64,000 nt of DNA from Pascua guehoae (Eukaryota > Basidiomycota > Tremellomycetes > Trichosporonales > Trichosporonaceae): NCBI GenBank assembly GCA_001600415.1, contig BCJX01000011.1:1109285-1173284 (forward strand). The letters are read 5' to 3'. The translations under genes and the position numbers were made by a program. Below the pieces are notes generated by a model. The model was given only the letters and a program-made list of their open reading frames with translations, had not been told where the DNA came from and ran no database searches. Below, piece after piece: positions 23,071 to 33,681 of the stretch; within the stretch, counting starts at the first letter, position 1; each line of letters opens with the position of its first letter.

Positions 23071-24180
23071 CTAGAACGTCACGACCTTCTTCTTCTTCTT
23101 TGGCGCCGCAGCCAGCACGGGTGTGGCGGCCTCGTACGCGCCCTCGTCGCCGGGGAGCTTTGCGGGGCCGCGCATGCCGTTCTTGGCCCGTTCGTGCTGG
23201 GGGCGCGATCCCGATCCCCTGGGTTCGCGGCGCACGACCATAAAGTCGTCCTCGTCAGCTCCTGGCGCGTGTGTGGCGGTGGCGGCGTGCACGACATCTC
23301 CGGGGCGGGGCATGGCGGCTGCCTCGGCGCGCATCTTCTCCCTCTCGACGGGGCAGTCCTTTGCGCGGTGCGCGACGCTGCCGCACACCTTGCACGAGCC
23401 GCCGTTGACGTACACGCCGCGCGGGTTCTGGGGGCATGCCGCCGATAGGTGGCCCGTACCCAGGCACACAAAGCAGGTCGCGTACGGCGTCGGGTTGGCC
23501 TTGTCCACTGGCTTGGGGCACTTGTGCAGCGAGTGGTCGGATGAGTTGCACCTGCATTGTCAGTATACGCAGAGAGTTGGGAAATACACAGGGGGTTACT
23601 CACCGGTAACAGCGACCGCCCGTGACCTGGCCGCCAGTGACCTCCTTGGTCTTGCCCTTGCCCTTCTTGCCCTTCTTGGCCTGCTTGCCGCTCTCCTTTG
23701 CTCCCTCGCCCTCGTCGCCGCCAGCGAGCGCCTGCGCCTGCCGCTCCGCCATGCTGTCGGCCTCGAGCATCGCAGCGCTCCCGTTCTCGCCCGACGCCGC
23801 GAGGAGAATGTTGGGGCAGTCGCGCGCCGCGTGCCCGATGCCACGGCAGGCAAAGCACGTCGTGGCCGTCGTGCGATTGTCTGCGCGCTTCAGGCGCCGC
23901 ACTTCGCCCCGGTCTGCAGCGAGCTTGGCCCGCTCTGATAATTGTCAGCAGACACTCGAAATACACCAAAGACTGCTCTCAGACACACGCCCGCCGGTGG
24001 CGACTTACTCGCAATGCTTGGGTCACGGCCCCACCCGCCCTTGCGCTTCTCGCCTCCCGATGGGCCGGCCTCGTCTGCGCCCGCGTTCGCGCCCGTAGCT
24101 ACGCCGCGGCCGCCAGCCTCCTCGGCGGAGGACTGGACAAACGTCTTGCGCGGCATGCCAATGTTGGTGAAGCGTGCCAT
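23071..24180 (-). CDS. CCHC zinc-knuckle protein, ZCCHC9-like
   Basis: Three exons, 24180-24009, 23934-23604 and 23551-23071, give 327 residues. Four C-x2-C-x4-H-x4-C knuckles or close variants are visible: CFACRGIGHAARDC, CYRCNSSDHSLHKC, CFVCLGTGHLSAAC and CKVCGSVAHRAKDC. The order and spacing match human ZCCHC9 and its fungal relatives. The N-terminus is basic with a short nuclear-type KRKGG stretch; a lysine-rich linker lies between knuckles 1 and 2, and the C-terminus is a run of lysines. ZCCHC9 is nucleolar and linked to rRNA-related RNA helicase work. RNA binding is expected from the fold; the exact role is inference. Confidence 0.85.
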
Positions 24181-24416
24181 GGTGGTGGTGCTTGTTGGTG
24201 AAGAGGTCAGAAGGACGGATGAGAATGTTGTCGCAAGTGGCACAGTGGTCGTGTGCGCGCCATGCTCTCAACTTTTGCGATTACACCGACGTCACGTGAT
24301 TCTAATCTCGGTGCCTGGATGTTGAAATGGAAACATGTCCCAAGGTCAAGAGAGCTGAGCCAAAGGCGTTTCCTTCGTCCTCTTCCTCCTACATTATTGT
24401 TATTCACCTGTTCACC

Positions 24417-25292
24417 ATGCGCCTCCCAGCGTCCATTGTGCGCTCGGCCGCCTCGGCTGCCAGCTCGTCCGTTCGTGCGCGCCCGACTCTCCGTGTCACG
24501 GCCGCAGCATGCTCCTCTCGCGCTGCCGCGGCGCTGCCATCCATTACGGCTCCTCGATCTTTTAGCACAACGGTGCCGGCGCTCAAGAAGGGCGGCAAGG
24601 AGAAGGGAGGCAAGGCCGACAAGGCCAGCAAGGGCGGCAAGGGTGGCAAAGCGGCCAAGGGCAAGGAGGCCGAGGACGACTCTGGCTTGAGCGCCGAGGA
24701 CATTGAAAAGGTGATTGAAAAGGCAAAGCAGCGGATGGACAAGTCGTCCGAGTGGGCGCGCGCCGTCGTCTACGAGGGTGTCGAGCGGGGCCGCGGCCGT
24801 GTGACTCCAGGTGGGTAGATTTCAGCTGTGGTGATTAGAGGAAGCTGAAATTCTCCCCCCTCAGCACTTCTCGATTCTGTCAAGGTGACGCTGCCCGACT
24901 CTGGCGCCGTGGCGCTCAACCAGGTCGCGTCGGTCACGGTCAAGCAGAACGTGCTCGTCGTCGAGGCCTGGGATCCGTCTGCAGTCAAGCACGTCGAGAG
25001 CGCGCTGCACAAGGCCAACCTCCCGGGTCTCAGCCCCCAGCGCGACGCAGACATTATCCGCATCCCCGTGCCCCGCCCCACGGGCGACGTCCGCACCGAG
25101 ATCCTCAGGTCGATCGCCGAGACGGTCGAGACGGCAAAGAACCAGGTCCGCCTCGCGCGCATGGACGCCCTCAAGGCCCTCGGCGGCCGCGGCGAGGAGG
25201 GAACCGACGACGTCCAGAAGCTTGCCGACGGCATCACGGCCGACGTTGAAAAGCTCGTTCCTCAGGCAAAGAAGGAGCTTGAGAAGGCGTAG
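24417..25292 (+). CDS. RRF1: Mitochondrial ribosome recycling factor
   Basis: Two exons, 24417-24810 and 24865-25292, give 273 residues. The first 55 residues are rich in Arg, Ser and Ala and free of acidic residues, a mitochondrial presequence. A lysine/glycine-rich linker follows (about 58-80). The RRF domain then runs to the end, with the long helical hairpin (GLSAEDIEKVIEKAKQRMD at the start; helices with R-x-x-V-R-x-x-R-x-x-A-like spacing near the end) and the beta-rich domain II (LNQVASVTVKQNVLVVEAWD, then IIRIPVPRPTGD, matching the bacterial IRIPIPPLTEE segment). The protein splits post-termination mitoribosomes together with the mitochondrial EF-G2. Confidence 0.92.
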
Positions 25293-25603
25293 AGAGAAAG
25301 ACAAAGGAGAGCATTCGTCCATAGCACAACTCTTGATCCGCATGAACTGCATTGCATGCATCCAAGTACTTGGAAGCAGGGGACGCGGGCGGAGATGTTG
25401 CCGTCAAGGCTGGTCTGCCGTATTTGTTTCTGACAAATATCCGCCAAGATGCCAAGAAAGAGCTCGTCACAACATGTCCGCTATCTCTCGTCAGGCACAT
25501 CCGGTCCGAAATCGGAGCCGTTCTATCCTGCGGACATGGATACCGAACACAAGCCGTGTGGTTTCGCGTACAAGAGCGGAGGGGGTGCATGGTATAATAC
25601 AGT

Positions 25604-26179
25604 CTACTTGCGCGCAGCGGCGTCGTCGGCGGCCTGTTGCTGCTCGGCCTCGCGGAGGCGGCGAGTAAAGTCCGAGACCTTTGTCTTGACACGGGGCGGG
25701 TAGATGTGCTCCTCTTCGACCGCCGGTTCGGGCGCCGCGGGCGGGTCGGGAGGAACGACACCTGGGCTGTTAGTATGGGAACGATGGGGGGCTCGGAGTG
25801 ATTGGGTGGCCAGCGAGAAGGGAGCACAGAGAGTGGACGTACCAATACGCGCGCGGTTACGGCTGGCCTCTGCCTCACCAGCCTTCTCAGTGAGCATGTA
25901 CGCGCCGACAACCATGGCGACAACCGTCACGCCCTGCGCGCTACACTGTCAGCAACAACGAGGTGCGGGGGGGAGGAGGCCGACTCACGCAACACGGAGA
26001 CGGAGGAACTTTTGGAACGACGCGCGGTTACCCGAGCGCAGGCTGGCCGAGGCGCCGAGGAGCGCAGCCGTCGTCACGGCCGCGCCTATTGGGACCATGG
26101 GTTGCTGCTTGCACTTTTCCCACCCGTGCTGCATGTACGTGACCGGCTTGGCCTCGTCGTGGGGCATTGGTGTCGTCAT
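25604..26179 (-). CDS. RCF1: Respiratory supercomplex factor 1 (HIG1 domain)
   Basis: Three exons, 26179-25989, 25940-25843 and 25761-25604, give 148 residues, close to the fungal RCF1 size. A HIG1 domain spans about residues 15-85 with two membrane helices (VPIGAAVTTAALLGASASL and GVTVVAMVVGAYMLT) joined by a basic loop. The C-terminal part is hydrophilic with a helical R/E/A-rich end. RCF1 sits in the inner mitochondrial membrane and supports cytochrome c oxidase and its supercomplexes with complex III. The intron between helices falls inside the R-V-A loop. The start has a second in-frame ATG four codons later; the first is taken. Confidence 0.92.
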
Positions 26180-26836
26180 GGTGCTTGGTGTTGGTGGTGC
26201 TGGTGAATGGTGGGAGGCAAAGTGGAGCAAGTATTGCAAGAGACGACGAGTGTGGGACGGAATGCGAAACCAGTTTGGATAATCAAGCGAGTGTACTGTA
26301 GGTTCCAAAATCGGAATCTAACTTGGGTCATGTCCGTGGCACGGAGAATCGCCGTCGGCCTGCGACCATCACCTATCGGAACCCCGTGCACCCAACGGTG
26401 TGCTTGCAGCTAGCACTAGTAAACATTCCAGAGCGTCCCCTCGTGTGTTTTGACCTGGTGTAGATGGCATGTCGGTACAGTACAGCTGCGCTCTCAATGC
26501 ATGTGACCTAGTTGCCGCCTTGCCGAGTGAAGTGGCGCAGCTGAAAGTCATCGGCACACCTCCACCGGCTGGCCACTGGTGGCGCACAAAGTAGACGGTC
26601 GCTGCAATGGGAGGCATGACGTGACTACTTGTACAATGCATAATGTATCTACTGTAGTGTGGAGCGGTTGCAATAAGGCTTCGGCTGGCTGGTCGATAGC
26701 CCGGGCAGTGCGGGCGGCTCGTGGAGATGCAAATGGGTGTGGATGACGGGCGGCAAGTGACAGCGAGAGCGACACTGTGCGCAGGCGATGGCCAGTAGTA
26801 GGACAGAGTAGAGAACCTGAAAGCCATCTCGAACAT
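26180..26836. other. Intergenic, no gene recognised
   Basis: This stretch lies upstream of RCF1 and downstream of the GatC gene stop. Nothing recognisable was found. Confidence 0.5.
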
Positions 26837-27382
26837 CTATCGACCCCCTTCCTCCTTGTTCTCGGTCTTGAAGCCGTAGTAGTCGCCAACCCGGCGCGTG
26901 GCGTACTCGAGCAGCTGTCGTCCCTTCTCCTCGCCGACGGCCGTTGGTGGTCCCTCGCTCTCGGTCCGTGGTCCAACGGCGAACTCGCCCACACCTTCCG
27001 TGAGGAGCGAGCCGAGTTCTTCGGGATCGGTGCTGAGCTCGACATCGCCCACGAGGTCCATGAGTCCGACGAGCTCGCCGAGGCCCTCGAGCAGCGTCGC
27101 CTCCTCGGCTGAACCCTCGGGAGGCGGGTTGAGCTCGGCAAGTTTGTGTAGCCGGTGTAGCAGTGCGCGGTCGATGGTCGCATGGGGGATCACGGGGATG
27201 GGTGAGGGTTGGGGCGTCACGGGGAGACCGAGATCGGTAGTTGGGACAGATGGGCGGAGAGGATCGAAGGCGGAAGCGGTCGAAGAGGATGATGAGGAGG
27301 ATGCAGAGAGAAGGCGGGCGCCCGGTCGTGCAATGGCGGATGGGAGGCGTATTTGACGGATCATAGCGTGGGTAGTTGCCAT
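26837..27382 (-). CDS. Mitochondrial glutamyl-tRNA(Gln) amidotransferase subunit C-like
   Basis: A single exon gives 181 residues. Residues 1-38 are basic and serine-rich, as in a mitochondrial presequence. A GatC-type helical domain follows: IDRALLHRLHKLAELNPPPE, then a leucine-rich helix and the VGDVELSTD turn. That is the pattern by which GatC wraps around GatA in the amidotransferase that makes Gln-tRNA(Gln) from Glu-tRNA(Gln). The C-terminal 60 residues are specific to this lineage. A second ATG six codons in (MIRQIRLP) could serve as the start. The gene diverges from ESF2 across 251 bp. Confidence 0.75.
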   Translation of the reverse strand: MATTHAMIRQIRLPSAIARPGARLLSASSSSSSSTASAFDPLRPSVPTTDLGLPVTPQPSPIPVIPHATIDRALLHRLHKLAELNPPPEGSAEEATLLEGLGELVGLMDLVGDVELSTDPEELGSLLTEGVGEFAVGPRTESEGPPTAVGEEKGRQLLEYATRRVGDYYGFKTENKEEGGR

Positions 27383-27633
27383 TGTGCGCTCGCTCGTCGT
27401 TTGTCGTTGCTCTGGACCAAGAAAGTCGATGTTTGAAGAGAGCGTTCTCCCATGCTCTTCATCATTATCATCATCGCCTGCCTGCATCCTTTCGAAACAT
27501 GCCGGCATTTTGCCTCCGCTCCGGGGCTCCATGAAATTTTGGTTCCGCTGCCTGGAAAGTTGGTTGTGGCCACCCAAAGTCTTCAGCATCATGTTTCTGG
27601 TGCAACAACAGTAACCCCACACACTCCACCACC

Positions 27634-28720
27634 ATGCCGAGCGATACCAAAGTCCAAACCAAAAAGTCCAAGAAGCGCGCGCTTGAAGATGCCGAGGAGC
27701 CGGCACCCGCCCCTGTCGCCGGACCGTCCAAGCCCAAGCCCAAACCCAAGCTCCCACCGATTGTGGGCGTGGACGATGACGCCGCCGAGCCGTCCGACAC
27801 CGAAGTCGCCGAGCCCGCATCTGCTCCAGCACCGAGCAACCCCAAGAAGAAGCAGAAGAGCAAGGGCAAGTCGCCCGGCATTGTCTACATCTCTCGCTTG
27901 CCGCCGGGGATGACGCCGCAGAAGGTCCGCCACCTGATGGCGCGGTGGGGCGACGTGGGGCGTTTGTATGCCCAGCATCGCGATGGTGAGTCGAGAGAGC
28001 CGTGTTTAGGCGAATGCGAGATTGTATGTACACAAGCTAACTCAACAGCGCCCTCGGGATACAACGCGCACCACCAGGAGGACAAGAAGCAGAAGAAGCG
28101 CCACACGTCGGCAAATTACAACGAGGCCTGGGTCGAGTTTCTGGACAAGAGCGTCGCCAAGACGGTCGCCAAGATGCTCAACGCCCAGGTCATTGGCGGC
28201 AAGAAGGGCGACCGGTGCGTAGATCACAGAATAATTGCGGGATAGTGCTGATAGTCAGTTGGCGCGACGACATCTGGACGATGAAGTACCTCTCTGGCTT
28301 CAAGTGGGAGATGCTCGGCGAGCAAGTCGGTGAGTTCCACTGCAGTTGAGCCAGTCTAGGCAGCGGCAGCACTCAACTGTGGACGGTGGCCAGTTTTGCT
28401 TACGCCCAGCGTACGAGCGGCAAGTGCACCAGTCTCGCCTGCGCGCGGAGGTCCAACGCTCCAAGGCCGAGCAGGGCGCCTACCTCCAAAACGTCGAGCT
28501 GGCGCGTGTGCTCAAGAAGCGCGAGGACAAGCGCGCCGCTGCGGGAGCCTCTGCAAGCGGTGCGGACGCTGCGGCGCCCGCAGGAGACGCCGCACCCACG
28601 CAGGACAAGGACAAGGAATCAAAGGGCAAGCGGTCGTACAAGCAGCGCCAGGTCCAGGACCGCGCGCACGGCCTCGAGGCAAAGGGCATGGACGACGTGT
28701 TGGGCAACATTTTCGGATAG
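27634..28720 (+). CDS. ESF2: Pre-18S rRNA factor 2 (ABT1/ESF2 family)
   Basis: Four exons, 27634-27985, 28049-28214, 28259-28329 and 28410-28720, give 299 residues. A long, charged N-terminus leads to an RRM that begins with [14 protein letters not shown] and continues with [15 protein letters not shown]. The family insert [16 protein letters not shown] follows, then [16 protein letters not shown], which is diagnostic of Esf2/ABT1. The C-terminus is basic and helical with YKQRQVQ. The protein acts in the nucleolus in the small-subunit processome with the helicase Dbp8. The annotation is secure from these signature stretches. Confidence 0.93.
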
Positions 28721-29079
28721 ACAGGGGCAGTATTACAGGCTTTTCGGATGCATTCTGGTCATGTACTACTAGATGTGGGACCTGCTTGACATGCGGGCCG
28801 CATGCAAGGGGGCATTTTATCGTATCTATGTATTGTGGCTTGGGCGCGTGCAAGCATTGCGGCCGATATCCGCGTTTGATGGTGCGTCGGCCGGTTCCAC
28901 CCCTGGGTGTTGGGTGGTGGCACGTGTTTTGTCCAGGCACGAGATGGGAGACGTCACATACTTATGGGTACACACCACCACCACCACCCACCACCCACAA
29001 TTCAACGTTACCGCTCTTCTAGACTCATACCCTCCAGCTCCTTTTACGTTGGTCTTTGACGCTCCACGACGCTCTGAAA
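28721..29079. other. Intergenic, promoter side of VPS62
   Basis: This stretch lies between the ESF2 stop and the VPS62 start on the plus strand. It holds an acc-rich microsatellite-like run (28973-28998). No gene is seen. Confidence 0.5.
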
Positions 29080-31234
29080 ATGGTACGTTCCAATGCACCT
29101 CGGCCCCCCAGTTGTTGGCTCACCACGTCACAGAGGGGCCTCGACTGGCTCGTCTTGGCGGCCGCTGCCATTCCCGCTGCGGCCGTCCCATCACCACCTG
29201 CACCACGACACGGAGAGGCTGCGCCCTTGCAAGCCGACCCACAAGTGGTGTTTAGTGCTGGTGCGCCCTCTGTGCCGGCTCCAAATACCGACTCGGCCGT
29301 GGGCACGCAAGACGATGCTCCGTATCCCCACGACGAACCATCGACTCCGGAACGGCGACGGGAGATGAACGACTTGCTCGAAAAGTACGCCCCGGTATTC
29401 AAGCTTGCGTGAGTTCTTCCCACTTGGCTATTGTCTTTGAGGGGAAGAGTGGGCAGCTAATGTTCCAGTTCGACGGAGAGGTACTACCCCAGCTCGGTCA
29501 AGTGGATGCTCGATCGGTACAGCTATGTGAGTGAGCACTGATGTCTGGGCTAACCCCAGATGGCATACAAGAATGGCACAACCTTTGTTCCAGTACGTAA
29601 GGGTGCTCGCTTCCATGCACGCCATTCAGCTCCGGCAGCAGTGCTAAGGCTGACAGCCAGGACCGAAGTGTCTTCTCCCTAGACGGCTTGGGCAGCGTCG
29701 AGCACAGCAAGAAGCTTCGCATGTCTGTGAAAGAGCCCCACAATCCCCAACCCCTGGTCGAGGATGACAGCGCGGCGTTTCTGTACGGACCCGCAGGGCA
29801 GGACGATGGGATGAAGAGGGGACCCGATGGGAGGGGAAGAGTGCACGACGAGGTTTACGGGTTTTGGGTGGACCAAGGCCGGGGCGTCGTGGTGGGTCTA
29901 GCTTGAGAAGCTGTTGATCACGCTGACTACGTAGGATCTGTGGTACTGGACGTGCGTAGACGAGTGGTCGCAATGATGTGGCGCGGCGAGAGAGCTAACC
30001 GTGCAGGTACTATCCGTACAACCTAGGAAAGGAAGTGGGCTACCTCGGGTGGCTAGGAAATCGTAGGTGGAAGGACTCGACATTCGGCTGACCTACGCAG
30101 ATGTATCCGACTGGGAGCACCTCCGGTTGCGAACCATCAACGGCACAGCTGTATCCGCAGACTTTGGTAAGGAATACCAGGCGACTCTTGCTGACCCGTA
30201 GATACGCACTCTGGAGGGCCGTTTAGTGCTGGGTGGGTGTATACGAAAGAGATGGTCACTCACCCTGCAGCACATATCGCTTTGTGGACATTGAAAAGTG
30301 GGACGGGCGACCAGTGGCCTACGTCGCATCAGGTAGCCATGGCGTGTGGCCAAACGCAGGCAAGCACGTCTACGCGCAGCTGCTAAACTTGTGGCAGCTG
30401 GTCGACATCACGGACGACTATGGCGCTATCTGGGACACGCAGGGCCATGTCGTGCCCATCGAGTTTTGGACGGGTCCCGACGGCGCCGAAAAGGTCAAGC
30501 ACACAGGCGACCAGAGCTGGCTCGAGTTTAGGGGCAAGTGGGGCAATCTAGGCGACGCGGGGTGTTGGTGGCACGCGTTTGTGGGCATTTGCCAGGTATG
30601 TGCACATGTGTTGGAATGGGTGTGTGGGAAGGGGTGACGCTGACTGCAAGTTGATTGAAGGTCCGCCTGGACCGAACCGGAAATTCGGCAAACCATCTGA
30701 TGTACGTATTTTGCAGCTCGACCCAGGACTAAAGAGTGCTGCTGACTCTGCAAGTGCATTGTGGGCGAAGCCATCGAAGACCAGTCGTGGTACTCGTTTT
30801 ACTTTTCGCAATATGTCAGCCAACAGGCCAAGGCGCTCAACGTGACAAGCGTCGTCGTCGAGCAGGTCTGCGCGCGCCCAAGGGCAGCAGCGGCGCAGTG
30901 GTCGGACGAGCTTCAACAAGACGAAATCCACACTTGGGCAGTGAGCGCAACCCTTCCATTCCAAGGGACCGAGCAATATCACGCCTACATTGACCCATGC
31001 GGCGGTAGCCGCAGTGCCGCCAAGGCGTACCGCATCTCGCTGTACGACGGAGAGAAGAAGTGGATCTCGACGAGCCCCATTCGTGTCATCTGCCTCTACA
31101 CCGAGGGGCAAGAGGGATGGGTGACGAGCGCGGGTGCGCGCATCGACGATGTCGACGAATGGCGGTGGCGGCTAGTGCACGACGACAGTAGTAAGAAGAA
31201 TACGAAGAGGAGTATCTTTGACCGGGAAGAGTAA
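29080..31234 (+). CDS. VPS62: Vacuolar protein sorting-associated protein 62-like
   Basis: Eleven exons are needed: 29080-29408, 29469-29526, 29560-29592, 29661-29891, 29935-29951, 30007-30062, 30101-30166, 30202-30232, 30271-30595, 30651-30701 and 30755-31234, giving 558 residues. An apolar segment near residues 24-38 is a signal peptide or anchor. The Vps62 domain then shows YYPSSVKWML, GNHVSDWEHLRLRTINGTAV, VDIEKWDGRPVAYVASGSHG, and the late tryptophan-rich WGNLGDAGCWW. In yeast VPS62 was found in vacuolar protein sorting screens; its biochemical activity is not established. Exon 5 has only 17 nt. The C-terminal 80 residues are lineage specific. Confidence 0.85.
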
Positions 31235-31360
31235 TATAGTCTTTGGTGTATAGAGACGGACGTGTCCGCATGAGTGTTGTGCATGTAGTCTACGATGCTT
31301 GGCGCTCTTCTAGATGGCCACAGAGTTGCGGCCAGCGCACACCGGGTGATCAGGGGTGGC

Positions 31361-33246
31361 TTAGGCCTTGGTCTCCTCGACGGGCTCGTCGTCGTCGTCA
31401 ATCTCTGCGACGGGTCAGTGGTGACTGGGGCAGGGGCGCCACACATGGCATTGGCGAGGGAACAGAGTGCTGGGTGAAAGAGCACGCGACAACGCCACAT
31501 ATGGTGACGCGGGGCAAGATGAAGAGCACTTTGCCGAATGTGGCGCCATTCCTCCACTGGGCACTGGGGATTGACCGTCCGCGCCAACAGGCTTACGTCC
31601 CGGCCTCTCATCTACTCACCCTCGCCATAAACATCGGGGTGTGCGCGGAAGCAGTCCTGCATGGCCTTGAACTTGTCCACGCAGTCGACGCCCTTGGGCT
31701 CGGCCTCGGAGTAGACAAAGCACGAAAAGGCAGCCTTGAACTCTTCACCGCACGGGCCACTAGCCATGCCGCCGAGGCACTGGGGGTCAGCAATGGTCCG
31801 AGGATAGGAGACGTGGGGGGAGGAGGGGCAGTGGGCAAGAGACAAGAGACAAGAGACAGCGTGGCGCGCCATCGGACGAGCTTTTCCGAGACACCTGCAG
31901 AGGGGGGACATGATCACGACATGCGTGCGACATAATGTCACCAGACAGGAAGACAGGAAGAAGGCAGCAGCCAGCAGAGAGCAGAGCAAGCAGTCGGCAT
32001 CGGACAAATAGACCAACATGCGGCCACCGCACAAACATGCAGCTGGCCAACACGCGCACGCCGCATGGCCACACGGACCGTGGCGGTCGAGCGAGGAGCG
32101 AGGGCCGAGGTACGCTGTTTCAGCAGCGCGCCTTGCCCACCCGCCACTGTCGCCTTGCCGAGTCGCTCAACTCGCAGCCAACGAGGGGCAGAGTTCACCC
32201 AGCTCCTGCTGCTGTCTCTTGCAGCTCGCAGCTCGCAGGTCGCAGCCACAGTCCGCCCTGCCGCCCTGCTCTGTGCACCCATGCTGCGCGGCTGCAGCTG
32301 GCTCGCACAAGCCCGGCCAACCAGGCGTGCACCGACACCGACACCGACCCCGATACAGCAATCACAGCTCTCCTGCATCATGAACTGTCCCCCGCGTCTT
32401 TGTGAATTTCTCGTGTGTTGTTGAGGCTCGCGTGCGGCTACTTTTTGCCGCAGCAGCACGTCGACTCGGCCTTGGGGGCAGCAGGAGCGGCACGCACCGG
32501 GCAGTCCCAGTTGATCTCGCCCGTCTCCTCGTTGAACGCGCCCTCGCTGGCCGCCTGCGCCGGGTCTGGGAGGGGCGCGGGTGCGCTGCTCGCAATGCCC
32601 AGTGCGGCCTCGGCCTCGGCGACAAGGGCCGCGAGCGCGTGGTCGACCTCGTCGGCGGCGTGGGCGACGGCCTCGAGGGCGGCCGCACCAGCGGATTCTG
32701 GGCGTCAGCGGGGTCGGGTCCAGGCACAGAGATTGTTGCCGAGGGAAAATACGCGGGACGAGGGGGGGCGAGATGCCGAGGTCTGCAGACCTTGGCGTAG
32801 AGTAGAGCAGAGTACTTGTCGCTGCAACGTCGCCCGCCCGCAGCCACCTCGGGCGCTTGGTCAGCGCCCAGGCGCACTCCGGTCATCGGACGCCGATTCG
32901 ACCCGTCCCGGCACCTCGACACAAACACACGACACGACAACTCACGAGGCTCGGCGTCCTCTGCCTCCTCGACGGCCTCGTCGACGACCTCCTCGACGGC
33001 CTCTTCAATCTCCTCGTCCTCCTTTTCCGTCACGACAACATTCTTTTTGCGCAGCTCCGAGACAGTGTAGCCGGCCGCAAAGAGGGCGGCACCGGCGGCA
33101 CCGACGAGGGCGAGCTGCTGGCCGCCCGAGGGGGCCGGGGGGTGGATGTGGAGGGGGCCCGAGTGGGGGCCGGCCGCGGCGGCCGTGGCGTACGCGCGGC
33201 GCGCGACGGCGCGCAGGGGACGGAGCGTGCGGGCGGCGGCGAACAT
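31361..33246 (-). CDS. MIA40: Mitochondrial intermembrane space import protein Mia40
   Basis: Four exons, 33246-32946, 32697-32498, 31779-31620 and 31404-31361, give 234 residues. The arginine-rich presequence is followed by one helix (about residues 46-64, [18 protein letters not shown]) that anchors the protein in the inner membrane, then an acidic linker. The catalytic core is [20 protein letters not shown] and on, with the redox-active CPC motif and two C-x9-C pairs ([11 protein letters not shown] and [11 protein letters not shown]). It oxidises imported twin-Cys proteins with Erv1. The CPC motif is divided: exon 2 ends in Cys-Pro and exon 3 begins with Cys, 718 nt away. Reading into that intron gives an alternative 19-residue ending with CCCGKK. 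Confidence 0.93.
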
Positions 33247-33681
33247 TGTTGGGCTTTTGGGGACTTGTTGACGGTGACGGTGACCAAGAGGGTTGGGATA
33301 GAGATTTTCAGAAAGGGATGATAAACGGGCGTAGGCACTGTGCTGGTGCTGTGGCTGGGTGCACTGGGGTGGCCGGTGGCCGGTGGGCTTAAGAGCTGCG
33401 AACTTGGGATCGGCCGCCCGAGCCGATGACCGACACTGGGCAGCGGACATGAGAAAACCTCCGCACATCCCGAGGTCGGGTGCAGCCGGAAAGTGCACAA
33501 GTGTACAAAAGCCACTGCACATGTGCAAGCGTTCAAGACGCGCGTTCGACCCACGCACACGGCAAATTCACACCCACAGCTCAGTCTGCAACCCGGCGAT
33601 AAACTGACATACAATGTTCTACCGTGCAAACAAGACTCTCTCCAGTCACCACCATACTATAAGACTCGCCGAGCGCGCTGA
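33247..33681. other. Intergenic, upstream of MIA40
   Basis: This stretch lies between the MIA40 start and the SNARE stop, both on the minus strand. No element is recognised. Confidence 0.5.

Noticed and set aside
31780..32497. Two separate genes instead of one MIA40 gene with a long intron
   Set aside because: The join gives an exact CPC motif and correct phase, and neither half makes sense as a complete protein.
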